Assembly: GCA_002336245.1 (NCBI GenBank)
Contig: DDDG01000029.1
Location: 62,001 to 126,000 of the forward strand
Reading direction: 5' to 3'
Source of the DNA: Flavobacteriales bacterium UBA1986
GTDB taxonomy: Bacteria > Bacteroidota > Bacteroidia > Flavobacteriales_G > Salibacteraceae
DNA length: 64,000 bases
Below are positions 51,150 through 60,511 of this stretch, piece after piece. How positions within the stretch are numbered: the stretch's first letter is position 1; every line of letters starts with the position of its first letter. The position numbers were made by a program, and so were the translations under genes. Under the pieces are notes generated by a model. It did no database searches, was not told where the DNA came from, and saw nothing but the letters and a program-made list of their open reading frames with translations.

Positions 51150-52979
51150 ATGAAACAACTTTTCCAGGTTCTTGCTTACCTGAAAAACTACAGGCTCTTT
51201 GTAGGTCTAAACATCCTGTTTAACCTTCTCTCAAGTTTATTTTCTCTCTTTAGCATCTCTCTAGCCATTCCATTTCTCAATCTTATTTTTCTTACAGATA
51301 CAGCAGAATACGAGGCAATGGCCGCCGAGAACCCCGAGCCACTTAACTATACCGTAGGCTCCATAACCGAAAATTTCAATCACTTTTTTGGTAACCTAAT
51401 CCTTACCGAAGGAAAGGGCGCCGCACTTCTTGCGCTTTGTGTTTTAATCATCAGTGCTTTTCTTCTCAAGAATTTATCCCGATACATGGCGCTGTTCTTC
51501 ATTGGCCATGTGCGCACCGGAATCGTAAGAGACCTTCGCAAAGACACTTATACCAAGTTGCTTTCCCTGCCTCTTTCTTTTTATTCTGAAGAGCGCAAAG
51601 GAGATATCATGGCCAGAATAAGCAGTGATGTTCAGGAAATAGAACACACCATTTTGAGAAGTCTTGAAATGCTTTTTAAGGATCCCATTACCATCGTCAT
51701 TTTCCTCACGGCCATGTTTGCGATGAACGCGAAACTCACCCTCTTCATCTTCATATTGCTGCCTGTTTCGGGCTTTGTCATCGGAAAAATTGGGAAAAGT
51801 TTGAAACGCAAATCCGAAAAGGGTCAAGCTCAGTTTGGCTTGCTCATGTCGTGGGTCGAGGAGAGTATGGCAGGCCTCAGAATCATAAAGGCCTTCAATG
51901 CTGAACGTTTTTCCAATGCTCGTTTTGATTCCATCAATGAGAATTACCGGAGCCTTCTTCTTGGAATGTATCGCAGACGCGACCTCGCCTCACCTTTGAG
52001 TGAGTTTATGGGAGTAGGTGTTGTAGTCATGGTGATGTGGTATGGCGGAAACTTGGTCTTGGATGGAGATTTGGCGGCTGCTAAATTCATTGGCTTTATC
52101 ATTTTCTTTTCCCAAATCATCAGTCCATCCAAGTCCTTTACCGATGCCTTTTACAACATCCAGAAAGGGGCGGCTTCGGCCACGAGAATCGACGATATTC
52201 TTCAGGCAGAAGAGAAGATTACAGATGATGTTGACGCCAAAGACTTAGCATCCTTCGAATCGAACCTCCGTTTTGATAAGGTCGATTTCTCCTACAAAGA
52301 CGACAAGGTTTTGAATGGAGTTAGTTTCGAGCTTCAGAAGGGTAAGATGCTCGCATTGGTGGGTCCGTCGGGGGGTGGAAAATCAACGCTTGCAGATTTA
52401 GTAGCTCGTTTTTACGACCTTGATTCAGGAAGAATCGAGATCGATGGAAAATCTTTCAAAGACATTCGTATTAAGAGCCTTCGAGATAAAATGGGCATCG
52501 TCACACAGAACAGTATCCTTTTCAACGACACCATTTTCAACAACATTTCTTTTGGCCTTGAAGGGGTGAGTATGGATGAGGTTGTGAAAGCGGCGAAAGT
52601 GGCCCATGCACACGATTTTATTCTTGAATTACCAAATGGATATCACACCAATATTGGTGACGCTGGCGACAAGTTGAGTGGAGGTCAAAAACAACGTATT
52701 TCGATAGCTCGCGCTATCTTAAAGAACCCACCGATTTTGATTTTAGACGAAGCCACTTCGGCTTTGGATGCTGAATCTGAGAAGGCAGTTCAGGAGGCGC
52801 TAGAATCACTAATGATGAATCGAACATCAATTGTGATAGCCCATCGACTTTCCACCATTCAAAGGGCTGATATGATTCTAGTGCTCGACAAGGGTGAGAT
52901 CGTAGAGCGTGGAACACACAACGAGCTCTCACATGCAGGTGGCTTGTATCAGAAGCTCTCTGAGATGCAAATGCTGTAG
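51150..52979 (+). CDS. ABC transporter, fused permease and ATPase (MsbA-like)
   Basis: A 609-aa half-transporter: six-helix permease (about residues 15-320) and an ATPase domain with Walker A GPSGGGKST, signature LSGGQKQRISIA and Walker B ILILDEATSALDAES. This type exports lipids, LPS core-lipid A or drugs. Substrate not determinable from the sequence; genome neighbours suggest envelope lipid export. It starts 10 nt after the S41 gene. Confidence 0.9.
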   Translation: MKQLFQVLAYLKNYRLFVGLNILFNLLSSLFSLFSISLAIPFLNLIFLTDTAEYEAMAAENPEPLNYTVGSITENFNHFFGNLILTEGKGAALLALCVLIISAFLLKNLSRYMALFFIGHVRTGIVRDLRKDTYTKLLSLPLSFYSEERKGDIMARISSDVQEIEHTILRSLEMLFKDPITIVIFLTAMFAMNAKLTLFIFILLPVSGFVIGKIGKSLKRKSEKGQAQFGLLMSWVEESMAGLRIIKAFNAERFSNARFDSINENYRSLLLGMYRRRDLASPLSEFMGVGVVVMVMWYGGNLVLDGDLAAAKFIGFIIFFSQIISPSKSFTDAFYNIQKGAASATRIDDILQAEEKITDDVDAKDLASFESNLRFDKVDFSYKDDKVLNGVSFELQKGKMLALVGPSGGGKSTLADLVARFYDLDSGRIEIDGKSFKDIRIKSLRDKMGIVTQNSILFNDTIFNNISFGLEGVSMDEVVKAAKVAHAHDFILELPNGYHTNIGDAGDKLSGGQKQRISIARAILKNPPILILDEATSALDAESEKAVQEALESLMMNRTSIVIAHRLSTIQRADMILVLDKGEIVERGTHNELSHAGGLYQKLSEMQML

Positions 52980-53005
52980 AGTGATTGCCCCTCAAGCTAC
53001 TTGCT

Positions 53006-54742
53006 TTAAGCTAGGCCCAACTCTTTTTTCTGTTCGTCTGAAATAGGTGCAGGCGCATCGATCATAACGTCGCGCCCACTGTTGTTTTTTGGAAAAGCGA
53101 TGTAATCCCGAATGGAATCAGTTCCTCCAAACATTGCAGCAATTCGGTCAAAACCAAAGGCGATCCCACCATGAGGAGGGGCACCATATTCGAAGGCTTT
53201 CATGAGAAAACCAAATTGCGCTTCGGCCTCATCTTTCGTAAAGCCCAGTGCATCGAACATTTGTTCTTGTTCACTGCGATCGTGAATACGGATTGAACCT
53301 CCGCCCAATTCTACTCCATTGATCACCATGTCGTAGGCATTTGCTTTCACCTCAAGTGGATGAGTTTTCAGTTTCTCTCTGTCTTCGGGAAGCGCTGAGG
53401 TGAAAGGGTGATGCATGGCGTGTACTGCGCCCGATTCTTCGTCTTTTTCGAGGAGAGGAAAGTCTACCACCCATAAAGGAGCGTATTTGCTGGGGTCTTT
53501 TAAGCCCATGCGCCCTCCCATTTCTAGGCGCAATTCGCTCATGGCCTTGCGTGTCAAACGATCATCACCAGATAATACGAGAAGGAGGTCTCCCTCAGAA
53601 GCAGAGCAAGTTTTCGCTATTTCGCCCAGTTGCTCTTGAGTATAAAATTTATCTACTGAAGACTTGAAGCTTCCGTCCGCATTGTATTTAATGTACACCA
53701 ATCCACGCATTCCAATCTGCGGGCGCTTCACCCAATCAGTAAGAGCATCCAATTGCTTGCGGCTGTATTCTCCTTGACCTTTGGCGCAAATTCCTAAAAC
53801 GGATTCAGCGTCGTCGAAGACCTTAAAGCCCTTTCCTTGAGTCGCCGAATTTAGATTTTGAATTTCCATTCCGAAACGCAAGTCTGGCTTATCGTTCCCG
53901 TATTTTTCCATAGCTTCATCGTACGCCATCCGAGGGAAATCAGGTAAATCAAGGCCCTTTACTTCCGTAAAAAGATGCTTCATAAGCCCTTCAAAAAGAG
54001 CGAGTACATCGTCCCTCTCAACAAATGCCATCTCGCAATCGATTTGAGTAAACTCTGGCTGCCGGTCGGCCCTTAAATCTTCATCTCGAAAGCAACGTAC
54101 AATCTGGAAGTATCGATCGTAGCCACTGATCATCAGAAGCTGCTTAAATGTTTGTGGAGATTGAGGCAGGGCATAGTATTGCCCTTCATTCATTCTAGAG
54201 GGAACGACAAAATCACGGGCGCCCTCTGGCGTTGATTTGATGAGGTACGGAGTTTCAATTTCCAGGAATGAAGCCGAACTTAAATAGGTTCTTACAGCTA
54301 GAGCAAGACGATGTCGTAATGCTAAGTTTTCTTGAAGTGGAGCTCTCCGAAGATCCAGGAAACGATATTGCATGCGCAATTCCTCTCCGCCATCAGATTC
54401 TGTTTCGATCGTAAAGGGAGGAACTTTAGATGAATTTAATACAGTCAGTTTAGAAACTTCGAGTTCAATATCTCCAGTCGACATCTGGGCATTTTTGCTC
54501 GTTCGTTCAATTACTTTTCCTTCTACTTGAAGAACAAACTCTCGGCCCAGCTTGCGTGCTTGTTCACATAGTGCCGCATTGCTTTCCATATTGAACGCCA
54601 GTTGTGTGATTCCATAGCGATCTCTTAAGTCAAGGAAAGTCATTCCACCTAAGTCTCTGGACCGCTGAAGCCAGCCGCTCAGTTGAACTTGTTCACCTAT
54701 ATTTTCGGACCGAAGTTCACCGCAATTGTGTGTTCGAAGCAT
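53006..54742 (-). CDS. aspS: Aspartyl-tRNA synthetase
   Basis: A 578-aa class II enzyme with an N-terminal OB-fold (GWLQRSRDLGGMTFLDLRDRYG), motif 2 (YFQIVRCFRDEDLRADRQPEFTQID split) and motif 3 (GGIAFGFDRIAAMFGG). Bacterial-type insertion domain is present. An upstream in-frame start at 54874 was rejected because the ATG at 54742 begins the conserved N-terminal sequence and is 17 nt after a TAAATTCG element. Confidence 0.97.
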   Translation of the reverse strand: MLRTHNCGELRSENIGEQVQLSGWLQRSRDLGGMTFLDLRDRYGITQLAFNMESNAALCEQARKLGREFVLQVEGKVIERTSKNAQMSTGDIELEVSKLTVLNSSKVPPFTIETESDGGEELRMQYRFLDLRRAPLQENLALRHRLALAVRTYLSSASFLEIETPYLIKSTPEGARDFVVPSRMNEGQYYALPQSPQTFKQLLMISGYDRYFQIVRCFRDEDLRADRQPEFTQIDCEMAFVERDDVLALFEGLMKHLFTEVKGLDLPDFPRMAYDEAMEKYGNDKPDLRFGMEIQNLNSATQGKGFKVFDDAESVLGICAKGQGEYSRKQLDALTDWVKRPQIGMRGLVYIKYNADGSFKSSVDKFYTQEQLGEIAKTCSASEGDLLLVLSGDDRLTRKAMSELRLEMGGRMGLKDPSKYAPLWVVDFPLLEKDEESGAVHAMHHPFTSALPEDREKLKTHPLEVKANAYDMVINGVELGGGSIRIHDRSEQEQMFDALGFTKDEAEAQFGFLMKAFEYGAPPHGGIAFGFDRIAAMFGGTDSIRDYIAFPKNNSGRDVMIDAPAPISDEQKKELGLA

Positions 54743-54759
54743 GCTCTTTAATTGAGTCG

Positions 54760-54767
54760 CGAATTTA
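54760..54767 (-). promoter_or_regulatory. -7-like element TAAATTCG of aspS
   Basis: Minus-strand TAAATTCG 17 nt before the aspS ATG, one base off the phylum consensus. Confidence 0.45.
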
Positions 54768-54814
54768 GTAAGAATGATGAGCCTTGAACCCTCATTATCG
54801 AAGCGCTCATTGTA

Positions 54815-54822
54815 TAAATTCG
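54815..54822 (+). promoter_or_regulatory. -7-like element TAAATTCG of tadA
   Basis: Plus-strand TAAATTCG, ending only 4 nt before the tadA ATG; suggests a leaderless mRNA. Confidence 0.45.
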
Positions 54823-54826
54823 TCGC

Positions 54827-55273
54827 ATGATTGAACCCTATTCTCATGAACACTTCATGAAGCAGGCATTGCAAGAAGCTCAGGCTGCTTTTGCTGAAGA
54901 CGAAGTTCCCGTTGGCGCTTTAGTAGTAGCAAACAATAGAATCATTGCGCGCGCGCACAACCTTACGGAGCGATTGAACGATGTTACAGCGCACGCAGAA
55001 ATGCAGGCAATTACGTCAGCGGCAGATTTTATGGGTGGGAAGTTTTTGGACAAGTGTCGCCTATATGTGACCTTGGAGCCTTGCGTGATGTGTGCAGGCG
55101 CGATTCATTGGGCGCGTTTTTCTGAAATTATTTTTGGTGCATCTGACCCGAAAAAGGGCTACACATTATTGGAGAAAAATGTTTTCCACCCTAAGACGAA
55201 GGTTCAACACGGGATTTTAGAAGCGGAGTGTTCGGCACTTCTCAAGGAGTTTTTCCTCAAGAAAAGGAACTAG
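54827..55273 (+). CDS. tadA: tRNA-specific adenosine deaminase (nucleoside deaminase family)
   Basis: A 148-aa CDA-fold zinc enzyme with the HAEMQAI motif (zinc His and catalytic Glu) and EPCVMCAGAI (zinc cysteines). It probably deaminates A34 of tRNA-Arg to inosine. Divergent from aspS. The stop is interlocked with the stop of the gene on the opposite strand (CTAG). Confidence 0.93.
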   Translation: MIEPYSHEHFMKQALQEAQAAFAEDEVPVGALVVANNRIIARAHNLTERLNDVTAHAEMQAITSAADFMGGKFLDKCRLYVTLEPCVMCAGAIHWARFSEIIFGASDPKKGYTLLEKNVFHPKTKVQHGILEAECSALLKEFFLKKRN

Positions 55274-55605
55274 TCTTTCAGAGCATTCCTGAGATAGACT
55301 TTTTGAAAACAGCGGTTTAAGATTAGGTCAGTAAATTCTTGTAAATCAAATTTTTGCAGACTTTTTTGGCGCTCCTCTTCTTTTAAGTCGACTCGATAGG
55401 AAATGAGCTGCAGCTTGGCCGCCTCAAGGTTTAAAAGGTGCTTTTTGGCCACCTCAAACAGCTCTTCATGCATATGGAGAATGGTCGAAGGACGAAGAAT
55501 GGGGACTACAATTCCGAGGTCTTTTTCCAACTGCTTGCACACTTGTTCAATCACCTCGGTCTCATTCAATTTAAGTTTTGAGAGCGCTTGAATTTGAAGA
55601 TTCAC
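55270..55605 (-). CDS. Small helical protein of unknown function
   Basis: A predicted 111-aa protein if started at the GTG at 55605; longer ATG starts at 55650 or 55671 would run into the neighbouring gene's 5' end on the other strand. The sequence is charged and helical (LNETEVIEQVCKQLEKDLG and EERQKSLQKFDLQEFTDLI). No family recognised. Converges on tadA with four shared bases and is divergent from the following gene, with starts about 20 nt apart. Confidence 0.6.
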   Translation of the reverse strand: MNLQIQALSKLKLNETEVIEQVCKQLEKDLGIVVPILRPSTILHMHEELFEVAKKHLLNLEAAKLQLISYRVDLKEEERQKSLQKFDLQEFTDLILNRCFQKVYLRNALKD

Positions 55606-55624
55606 TATTGTGCATATTTGTTCT

Positions 55625-56914
55625 ATGATCAAAGTTAGTTTAGCAGCCATCCTTCTTCTCTTAAGTTTCACGAGCTTTTCTCAGATAAGCATCGAAGGAA
55701 ACCTCAAAGATTCTGCAACCGGAGAGGCTTTGGCATATGCGAATGTGTATTTCCAGAAGAGCTACCAAGGCAGCTTGAGCAATTTGGAAGGGGACTTCAT
55801 TGTTTCGTCGGATTCGGTTTACAAGAACGACACGCTTGTAATGAGTTTAATTGGATACGAGACCTTAAAGCTACCGGTGTCGGGAATAAAGTCCCCACTG
55901 CAACTTACAATGACGTCCAAATCTTACCAGCTCCATGAGGTAGTTATTTTACCTAAACCTGCGGAGTACTATGTATTAAAAGCGGCGCAAAACATTCCAG
56001 AAAACTACGGAACAACCGCCTTTAACAGTCAGGTTTATTATCGTGAACTTTTAAAAGAAAATGGAGAGTTCAGCCACTTCATAGAAGCGATTTTAGGCGC
56101 CTACAATAAGGGATACGGAGATACAATAGATTCCAACCAATTGAGCATCGCCACTTCGAAGGTCTACGAAGACATAGAAGACATACAGTTCATGCGCAAG
56201 CAAATCGACAAGCGTGAAGACAAGGCCCGTAAGAAGGCTAAAAAGAAAGGTGAGGAATTTGATGAAGACAAAGAGGGCTTCTCCATCAATTTGGGGAACC
56301 CAATTTTTCTCTTCAACTACAACGTACTCAGGACAAGGAGATCTTTTTTCGATTCTGAAAAAATCAAGGATTATGAATTTAAAATCGAGGGCGTTATTGA
56401 TTCGGGCGATGATAAATTGCTTGTGATTTCCTTTGATCAACGGACCAATGTGAAAGAAGCTCTTTTCAAAGGGAAAATGTACCTAGAAGAGGAGAGTCTG
56501 GCCGTCGTTTCAGTGGAGTATTCCTACAGTGAACGCGGGAAAAAGTATTTGATCCCAACAACGACCGAAGCAGCGATGTGGGTTCTTGGGATTAAGTTTG
56601 AAGGTCCTTATTTGGATGTAACCATACGGTCGAAAAAGGTGGCCGATCGATGGTTGCTCAGCGATGTTTTAGTGAGTGCAAATGCGAATTTGGAAAAGCG
56701 TCATTTATTTTCCGACAACGAGCTTTCACAGTTTGAAGCCGAAATCTTTTTCTCCCTTCTTGAACATGATTTTGAACGCGCCGAAAAACTTGCCCCAGAA
56801 GCTTTAGTTACGGTGAAGCCTGCATTCAAAAGGCAACTCAAGCATGAGCCAGAAAACCCACTTTGGGAGAAGTATACTTTGATTAAGCCTGAGCGCTTTT
56901 TGGATAAATTCTAA
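55625..56914 (+). CDS. Surface or periplasmic protein with CarboxypepD_reg-like domain
   Basis: A 429-aa protein with a signal peptide (MIKVSLAAILLL to SFSQ) and an N-terminal carboxypeptidase regulatory-like domain (ISIEGNLKDSATGEALAYAN, about residues 20-105), the plug-associated module of Bacteroidota outer-membrane proteins. The rest (about 110-429) has the beta-rich pattern with charged stretches seen in the DUF5686-like or TonB-unlinked members; no TonB-dependent receptor barrel is present. Function unknown. The downstream arsS gene on the opposite strand shares the stop (CTAA). Confidence 0.8.
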   Translation: MIKVSLAAILLLLSFTSFSQISIEGNLKDSATGEALAYANVYFQKSYQGSLSNLEGDFIVSSDSVYKNDTLVMSLIGYETLKLPVSGIKSPLQLTMTSKSYQLHEVVILPKPAEYYVLKAAQNIPENYGTTAFNSQVYYRELLKENGEFSHFIEAILGAYNKGYGDTIDSNQLSIATSKVYEDIEDIQFMRKQIDKREDKARKKAKKKGEEFDEDKEGFSINLGNPIFLFNYNVLRTRRSFFDSEKIKDYEFKIEGVIDSGDDKLLVISFDQRTNVKEALFKGKMYLEEESLAVVSVEYSYSERGKKYLIPTTTEAAMWVLGIKFEGPYLDVTIRSKKVADRWLLSDVLVSANANLEKRHLFSDNELSQFEAEIFFSLLEHDFERAEKLAPEALVTVKPAFKRQLKHEPENPLWEKYTLIKPERFLDKF

Positions 56915-57903
56915 TTCAAACTTCCCTGACAAGAGGAACCTGCACCTGCCGTGCACCCAAAACAATGCGAAGCCGTGAGGATGCGGCGGCCCATAAGAGT
57001 ATTGGAATCATAGCTGTCTAAACTCCCCGATTGCTGAATGGGCATTGCTAACATCTGATTGAAATCACAATCGAACAGGCGCCCTTGCCAATCGACGGAA
57101 ATTGTGTCGCTGCACATGAGACCACCTAGTGTAGATGGATTGAAGGATTCAATGAGCTTATTCATGTACGCATCGAGTTGGTCGGTCGCAACGAGAAAAT
57201 CTAAGAAGCGGCTGATGGGCATATTTGTGATGGTGAAAAGCTGATTGAATACAAGTCCATGTTCTTCCCCTAGAATGCGTTTATAATCTTGCTCGAGGGC
57301 GCGTTGGTCTCCCGATAAACTTGCACCTCCCGGGTTGTAGACCAAGTCTAAAATAAGGTCCTCTACTTTGCCATAGCCACATTCATTGAGTAGTTTGAGG
57401 GCTTCAATGGACTGCTCGTAAACACCAATCCCGCGCTGTTTGTCCACATTTTCTTGCGTGTAACACGGCAACGAAGAAATTATGCGCAGCTTGTTAGTCT
57501 TAAAAAACTCGACGAGGCTTCGAGTGATTTTGTTTTGCACGATGAAGGTCAGATTTGACCGAACGATTACTTCGTCGCAAATTTTTGCGGCGCTTTCAGC
57601 AAACCACCGGAAGTGGGGATGCATCTCAGGGGCACCACCTGTGATGTCGAGACTCGAAATATTCTCACTTTTCAAAATCTCCAAACACTTCTCAAGATGC
57701 TCACGCGACATTTTCTCTGTCCGTGTGGGGCCAGCGTCAACATGGCAATGATGACAGGTTTGATTGCACATATATCCAAGGTTAACCTGAAGAATTCGAG
57801 CTTTTCCAGCACGAAGATCCTTGAATCCAAAGTCTTGAATTTTGTCGGAGAAAGATACTTTTGAGTGCTTCTGCAGCAAGACAATTTGATCGAGGCTTTC
57901 CAT
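56911..57903 (-). CDS. arsS: Arsenosugar biosynthesis radical SAM protein ArsS
   Basis: A 330-aa radical SAM enzyme with the cluster motif C46-x3-C50-x2-C53 in MCNQTCHHCHVDAGP and a C-terminal CFGCTAGAGSSCQG region that is characteristic of ArsS. The enzyme transfers a deoxyadenosyl group in arsenosugar formation. No arsenite methyltransferase, peroxidase-like partner or ars regulator is adjacent, so its substrate here is uncertain. The middle region contains the DUF3641-type block. Confidence 0.88.
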   Translation of the reverse strand: MESLDQIVLLQKHSKVSFSDKIQDFGFKDLRAGKARILQVNLGYMCNQTCHHCHVDAGPTRTEKMSREHLEKCLEILKSENISSLDITGGAPEMHPHFRWFAESAAKICDEVIVRSNLTFIVQNKITRSLVEFFKTNKLRIISSLPCYTQENVDKQRGIGVYEQSIEALKLLNECGYGKVEDLILDLVYNPGGASLSGDQRALEQDYKRILGEEHGLVFNQLFTITNMPISRFLDFLVATDQLDAYMNKLIESFNPSTLGGLMCSDTISVDWQGRLFDCDFNQMLAMPIQQSGSLDSYDSNTLMGRRILTASHCFGCTAGAGSSCQGSLN

Positions 57904-58070
57904 TGGAATGAGTGAACTGCGATGATAGGAAAATTGAAGGTAGCAGCTTGTCTGCGAAGAGTCAAACTCAAGAGCTTTTCTGATGACCTTCGCAATTGAG
58001 TTGAAGCATAAAAAACTAATTTAGCGGGGTTCGCGCACTGCTCGGATTAGACGAACGTCTTCCAGCAGGT

Positions 58071-59054
58071 ATGTCAAAGTATAAAGTAGCGGTTCTCGGG
58101 CCGGTTCCTCGAGATCATATCACCACTCACAAGGGAGAGGTTATCGAGAAGTATGGCTGTGCCATGCACACCACTGTGGGCTTGTCGAGGTTACTCGGGG
58201 AAGAAGGAACAGTATATCCAGTTTCGCACCTTCGGCGCAGAGACGAGGCCGCAGTCAAGGACATCCTTAGGGATTTCGACAACATTGATTTGAACTACAT
58301 TACTTCTGACGCCGATCAAGGCGATGTGATTCGGCTCAAATTCCTCGATCAAAACAATCGACAGGAGAAACAAACGGCCTTTATGAATCCAATACTCCCA
58401 GAGGATGTAAAGGATCTTTTGGATTGCGATGTCTTCGTTTGTGTTCCGATTACCGACTATGAAGTTCCTTTAGAAACATTGAAGTACATCAAGGCGAACA
58501 GCGATGCCATTATTATTTTTGATGCTCATGGACCCACCAATGGGATTACGACTAAGGGAGATCGAGTGCTCAAGTTCTGGATTGATCGAGACTTATGGCT
58601 GCCCTACATCGATGTGCTTAAAATGAATTTGGAAGAGTCCAATTGCTGTTGGTTCCAAAAGGAATATGAGCTGGAGGCATTGAAAGCTTTCGACGAAAAC
58701 GACATGACGCATCTACCTGATTTTGCGGAACATGCACTAGCGCATGGGGTGCAGGCTTTAATCGTGACGCTCGATTCAAGCGGTGGGGTTGTTTTCTATA
58801 AAGAAGAAAATGAAATTCAACAGAAGTACATGAAGGCCATATACGTTGAACATGTGGTGGATACTACTGGATGTGGAGACTCCTTTGCTGGGGGTTTGGG
58901 CTACGGATTGCTTGGGGATTCTTCGAATTCTTTAAAGGCCATTAAATATGCAAATGCACTGGGTGCTCAACGCACCCAAGGCCCTGGCTTTGACGTGTTC
59001 AAATCAAAAGAAGAAACGGATCAAATGATCCAAGACTTCTACGGAGGCATTTAG
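58071..59054 (+). CDS. PfkB-family carbohydrate kinase
   Basis: A 327-aa ribokinase-fold kinase beginning VAVLGPVPRDHITTHKG. The ATP/anion-hole signature normally DTxGAGD reads DTTGCGDSF (D264 onwards), with cysteine in place of alanine; the catalytic base aspartate D270 is kept. Substrate not identified: it could be a sugar or a nucleoside. It leads a short operon with galactose mutarotase 12 nt downstream, suggesting sugar metabolism. Confidence 0.85.
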   Translation: MSKYKVAVLGPVPRDHITTHKGEVIEKYGCAMHTTVGLSRLLGEEGTVYPVSHLRRRDEAAVKDILRDFDNIDLNYITSDADQGDVIRLKFLDQNNRQEKQTAFMNPILPEDVKDLLDCDVFVCVPITDYEVPLETLKYIKANSDAIIIFDAHGPTNGITTKGDRVLKFWIDRDLWLPYIDVLKMNLEESNCCWFQKEYELEALKAFDENDMTHLPDFAEHALAHGVQALIVTLDSSGGVVFYKEENEIQQKYMKAIYVEHVVDTTGCGDSFAGGLGYGLLGDSSNSLKAIKYANALGAQRTQGPGFDVFKSKEETDQMIQDFYGGI

Positions 59055-59066
59055 CGCGCCCTGTTG

Positions 59067-60113
59067 ATGGTAGACCCTTTAAATTTTCAGACTCAACTCA
59101 ATGGCAAAAAAGTTGAATTGTTTCATCTCATCAATGGGACTGGACTTTCATGTCAAGTGTGCAATTATGGCGCACGACTGATCAGCCTTAATGCCCCCGA
59201 TCGTCATGGAAAAGTAGTAGACCTTGTATTAGGCTATGAGTCCCTTCAAGAGTACATCATGCATCCTGAGCAGTATTTTGGAGCAACGATTGGCCGTTAT
59301 GCAAATCGAATTAGTGGAGGAAGAATAAAAATTCATGATGAGGAGTTTCAGCTGACAACAAACTGGAATGGACATCAAATACACGGTGGAAACAAAGGAT
59401 TTAATAAAGCGGTTTGGGATGTCGTAGGACATTCTCAGAATGAAGTCAAAATGCGACACGCTTCCCCTGATGGAGAAGAAGGCTTTCCTGGAAACTTATT
59501 GATAGATCTCTCATATCGTTTATCAGAGCAGAATGAATTGCACATATCCTTCGAAGCAAGCTCTGATCGAGACACGCATTTTAATTGCACCAATCATTCC
59601 TACTTCAACCTCTCGGGGGAGGGGAGTGGTCTCATCGGGGACCACGTTCTAAAGCTGAATTCAACTGAGTTTACTGCGATTGATGAAAGTCAATTACCTA
59701 CTGGTGAAATTCTTTCAGTGAGGAACAGTCCATTTGATTTTACTTCAGCACGGGCCATTCAAGATTCTTATGCCTCTCAGAACGCGCAGTTTTTGCGTGG
59801 AAATGGATATGATCACAATTTCGTAATAGAGGGTGAGGGTTTGCGCTTTGCAGCAGAAATGCACGACCCAAAGTCGGGCAGAACGATGAAGGTTTTTGCC
59901 ACAGAACCAGGAATTCAATTTTATGGGGGAAACTCTTTAGATGCGGGGATCAAAGGAAAAGGAGGAAAGACCTACGGACCAAGATCTGCCTTCTGCCTCG
60001 AAACCCAACATTTCCCCGACAGTCCAAATCAACCAAGTTTTCCGAGTACTCTATTGTCGGCGCAAAAGCCCTATCGTTCTGAAACCATTTTTCAATTTAG
60101 CGTCAGCTCCTAG
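59067..60113 (+). CDS. galM: Galactose mutarotase (aldose 1-epimerase)
   Basis: A 348-aa protein with GalM signatures: YGARLISLNAPD, GATIGRYANRISGGR, NGHQIHGGNKGFNKAVW and the catalytic histidine region FNCTNHSYFNLSGEG, and C-terminal GVQFYGG-like PGIQFYGGNSL. It interconverts alpha and beta aldose anomers. A TTG at 59064 precedes the ATG; the ATG was preferred. Confidence 0.94.
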   Translation: MVDPLNFQTQLNGKKVELFHLINGTGLSCQVCNYGARLISLNAPDRHGKVVDLVLGYESLQEYIMHPEQYFGATIGRYANRISGGRIKIHDEEFQLTTNWNGHQIHGGNKGFNKAVWDVVGHSQNEVKMRHASPDGEEGFPGNLLIDLSYRLSEQNELHISFEASSDRDTHFNCTNHSYFNLSGEGSGLIGDHVLKLNSTEFTAIDESQLPTGEILSVRNSPFDFTSARAIQDSYASQNAQFLRGNGYDHNFVIEGEGLRFAAEMHDPKSGRTMKVFATEPGIQFYGGNSLDAGIKGKGGKTYGPRSAFCLETQHFPDSPNQPSFPSTLLSAQKPYRSETIFQFSVSS

Positions 60114-60130
60114 TGCATCACGTCGCATCC

Positions 60131-60138
60131 TATATTCG
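60131..60138 (+). promoter_or_regulatory. -7-like element TATATTCG
   Basis: Lies 4 nt before the ATG of the next small secreted protein gene, one base off TAnnTTTG. The gene may therefore have its own leaderless mRNA in addition to read-through from galM. Confidence 0.4.
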
Positions 60139-60142
60139 GCAA

Positions 60143-60511
60143 ATGAAAGCCCTCTCTTTTGGATTTCTTGCTTTTTTCATTTCGTTAGGAGGACTAAATG
60201 CCCAAACGATTGTTGTTAAACCTGAGAAGTGCAAAAAGTCTGAAATAAATATCATTTCAGGTGAAGCGATTCCTGCGAATTATGCCATCATCGGAGCGAG
60301 TAACTTTCCGCGGAAAGGTGTTGCTTGGAAACTTGATCGCTTAGATGTTTCTACCCAAAAGGCCATTCGTGAATTTGGAAAGTTGAAAGGTGCCTGCACC
60401 ATATTCGTTGACTTTAAGAGCGACATCATGCCTATTCAAGATGACGATGGACGTGATATGAAGAAGACCCACATTTACTTTTATGCTTTGAGGCCTTACA
60501 GCAGCTTGTAG
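60143..60511 (+). CDS. Small secreted protein of unknown function
   Basis: A 122-aa protein with a signal peptide (MKALSFGFLAFFISLGGLNAQ). The mature protein (about 100 aa) has two cysteines (C30 and C85), which might form a disulphide, and a beta/alpha pattern. No family recognised. Starts 29 nt after galM. Confidence 0.7.
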   Translation: MKALSFGFLAFFISLGGLNAQTIVVKPEKCKKSEINIISGEAIPANYAIIGASNFPRKGVAWKLDRLDVSTQKAIREFGKLKGACTIFVDFKSDIMPIQDDDGRDMKKTHIYFYALRPYSSL

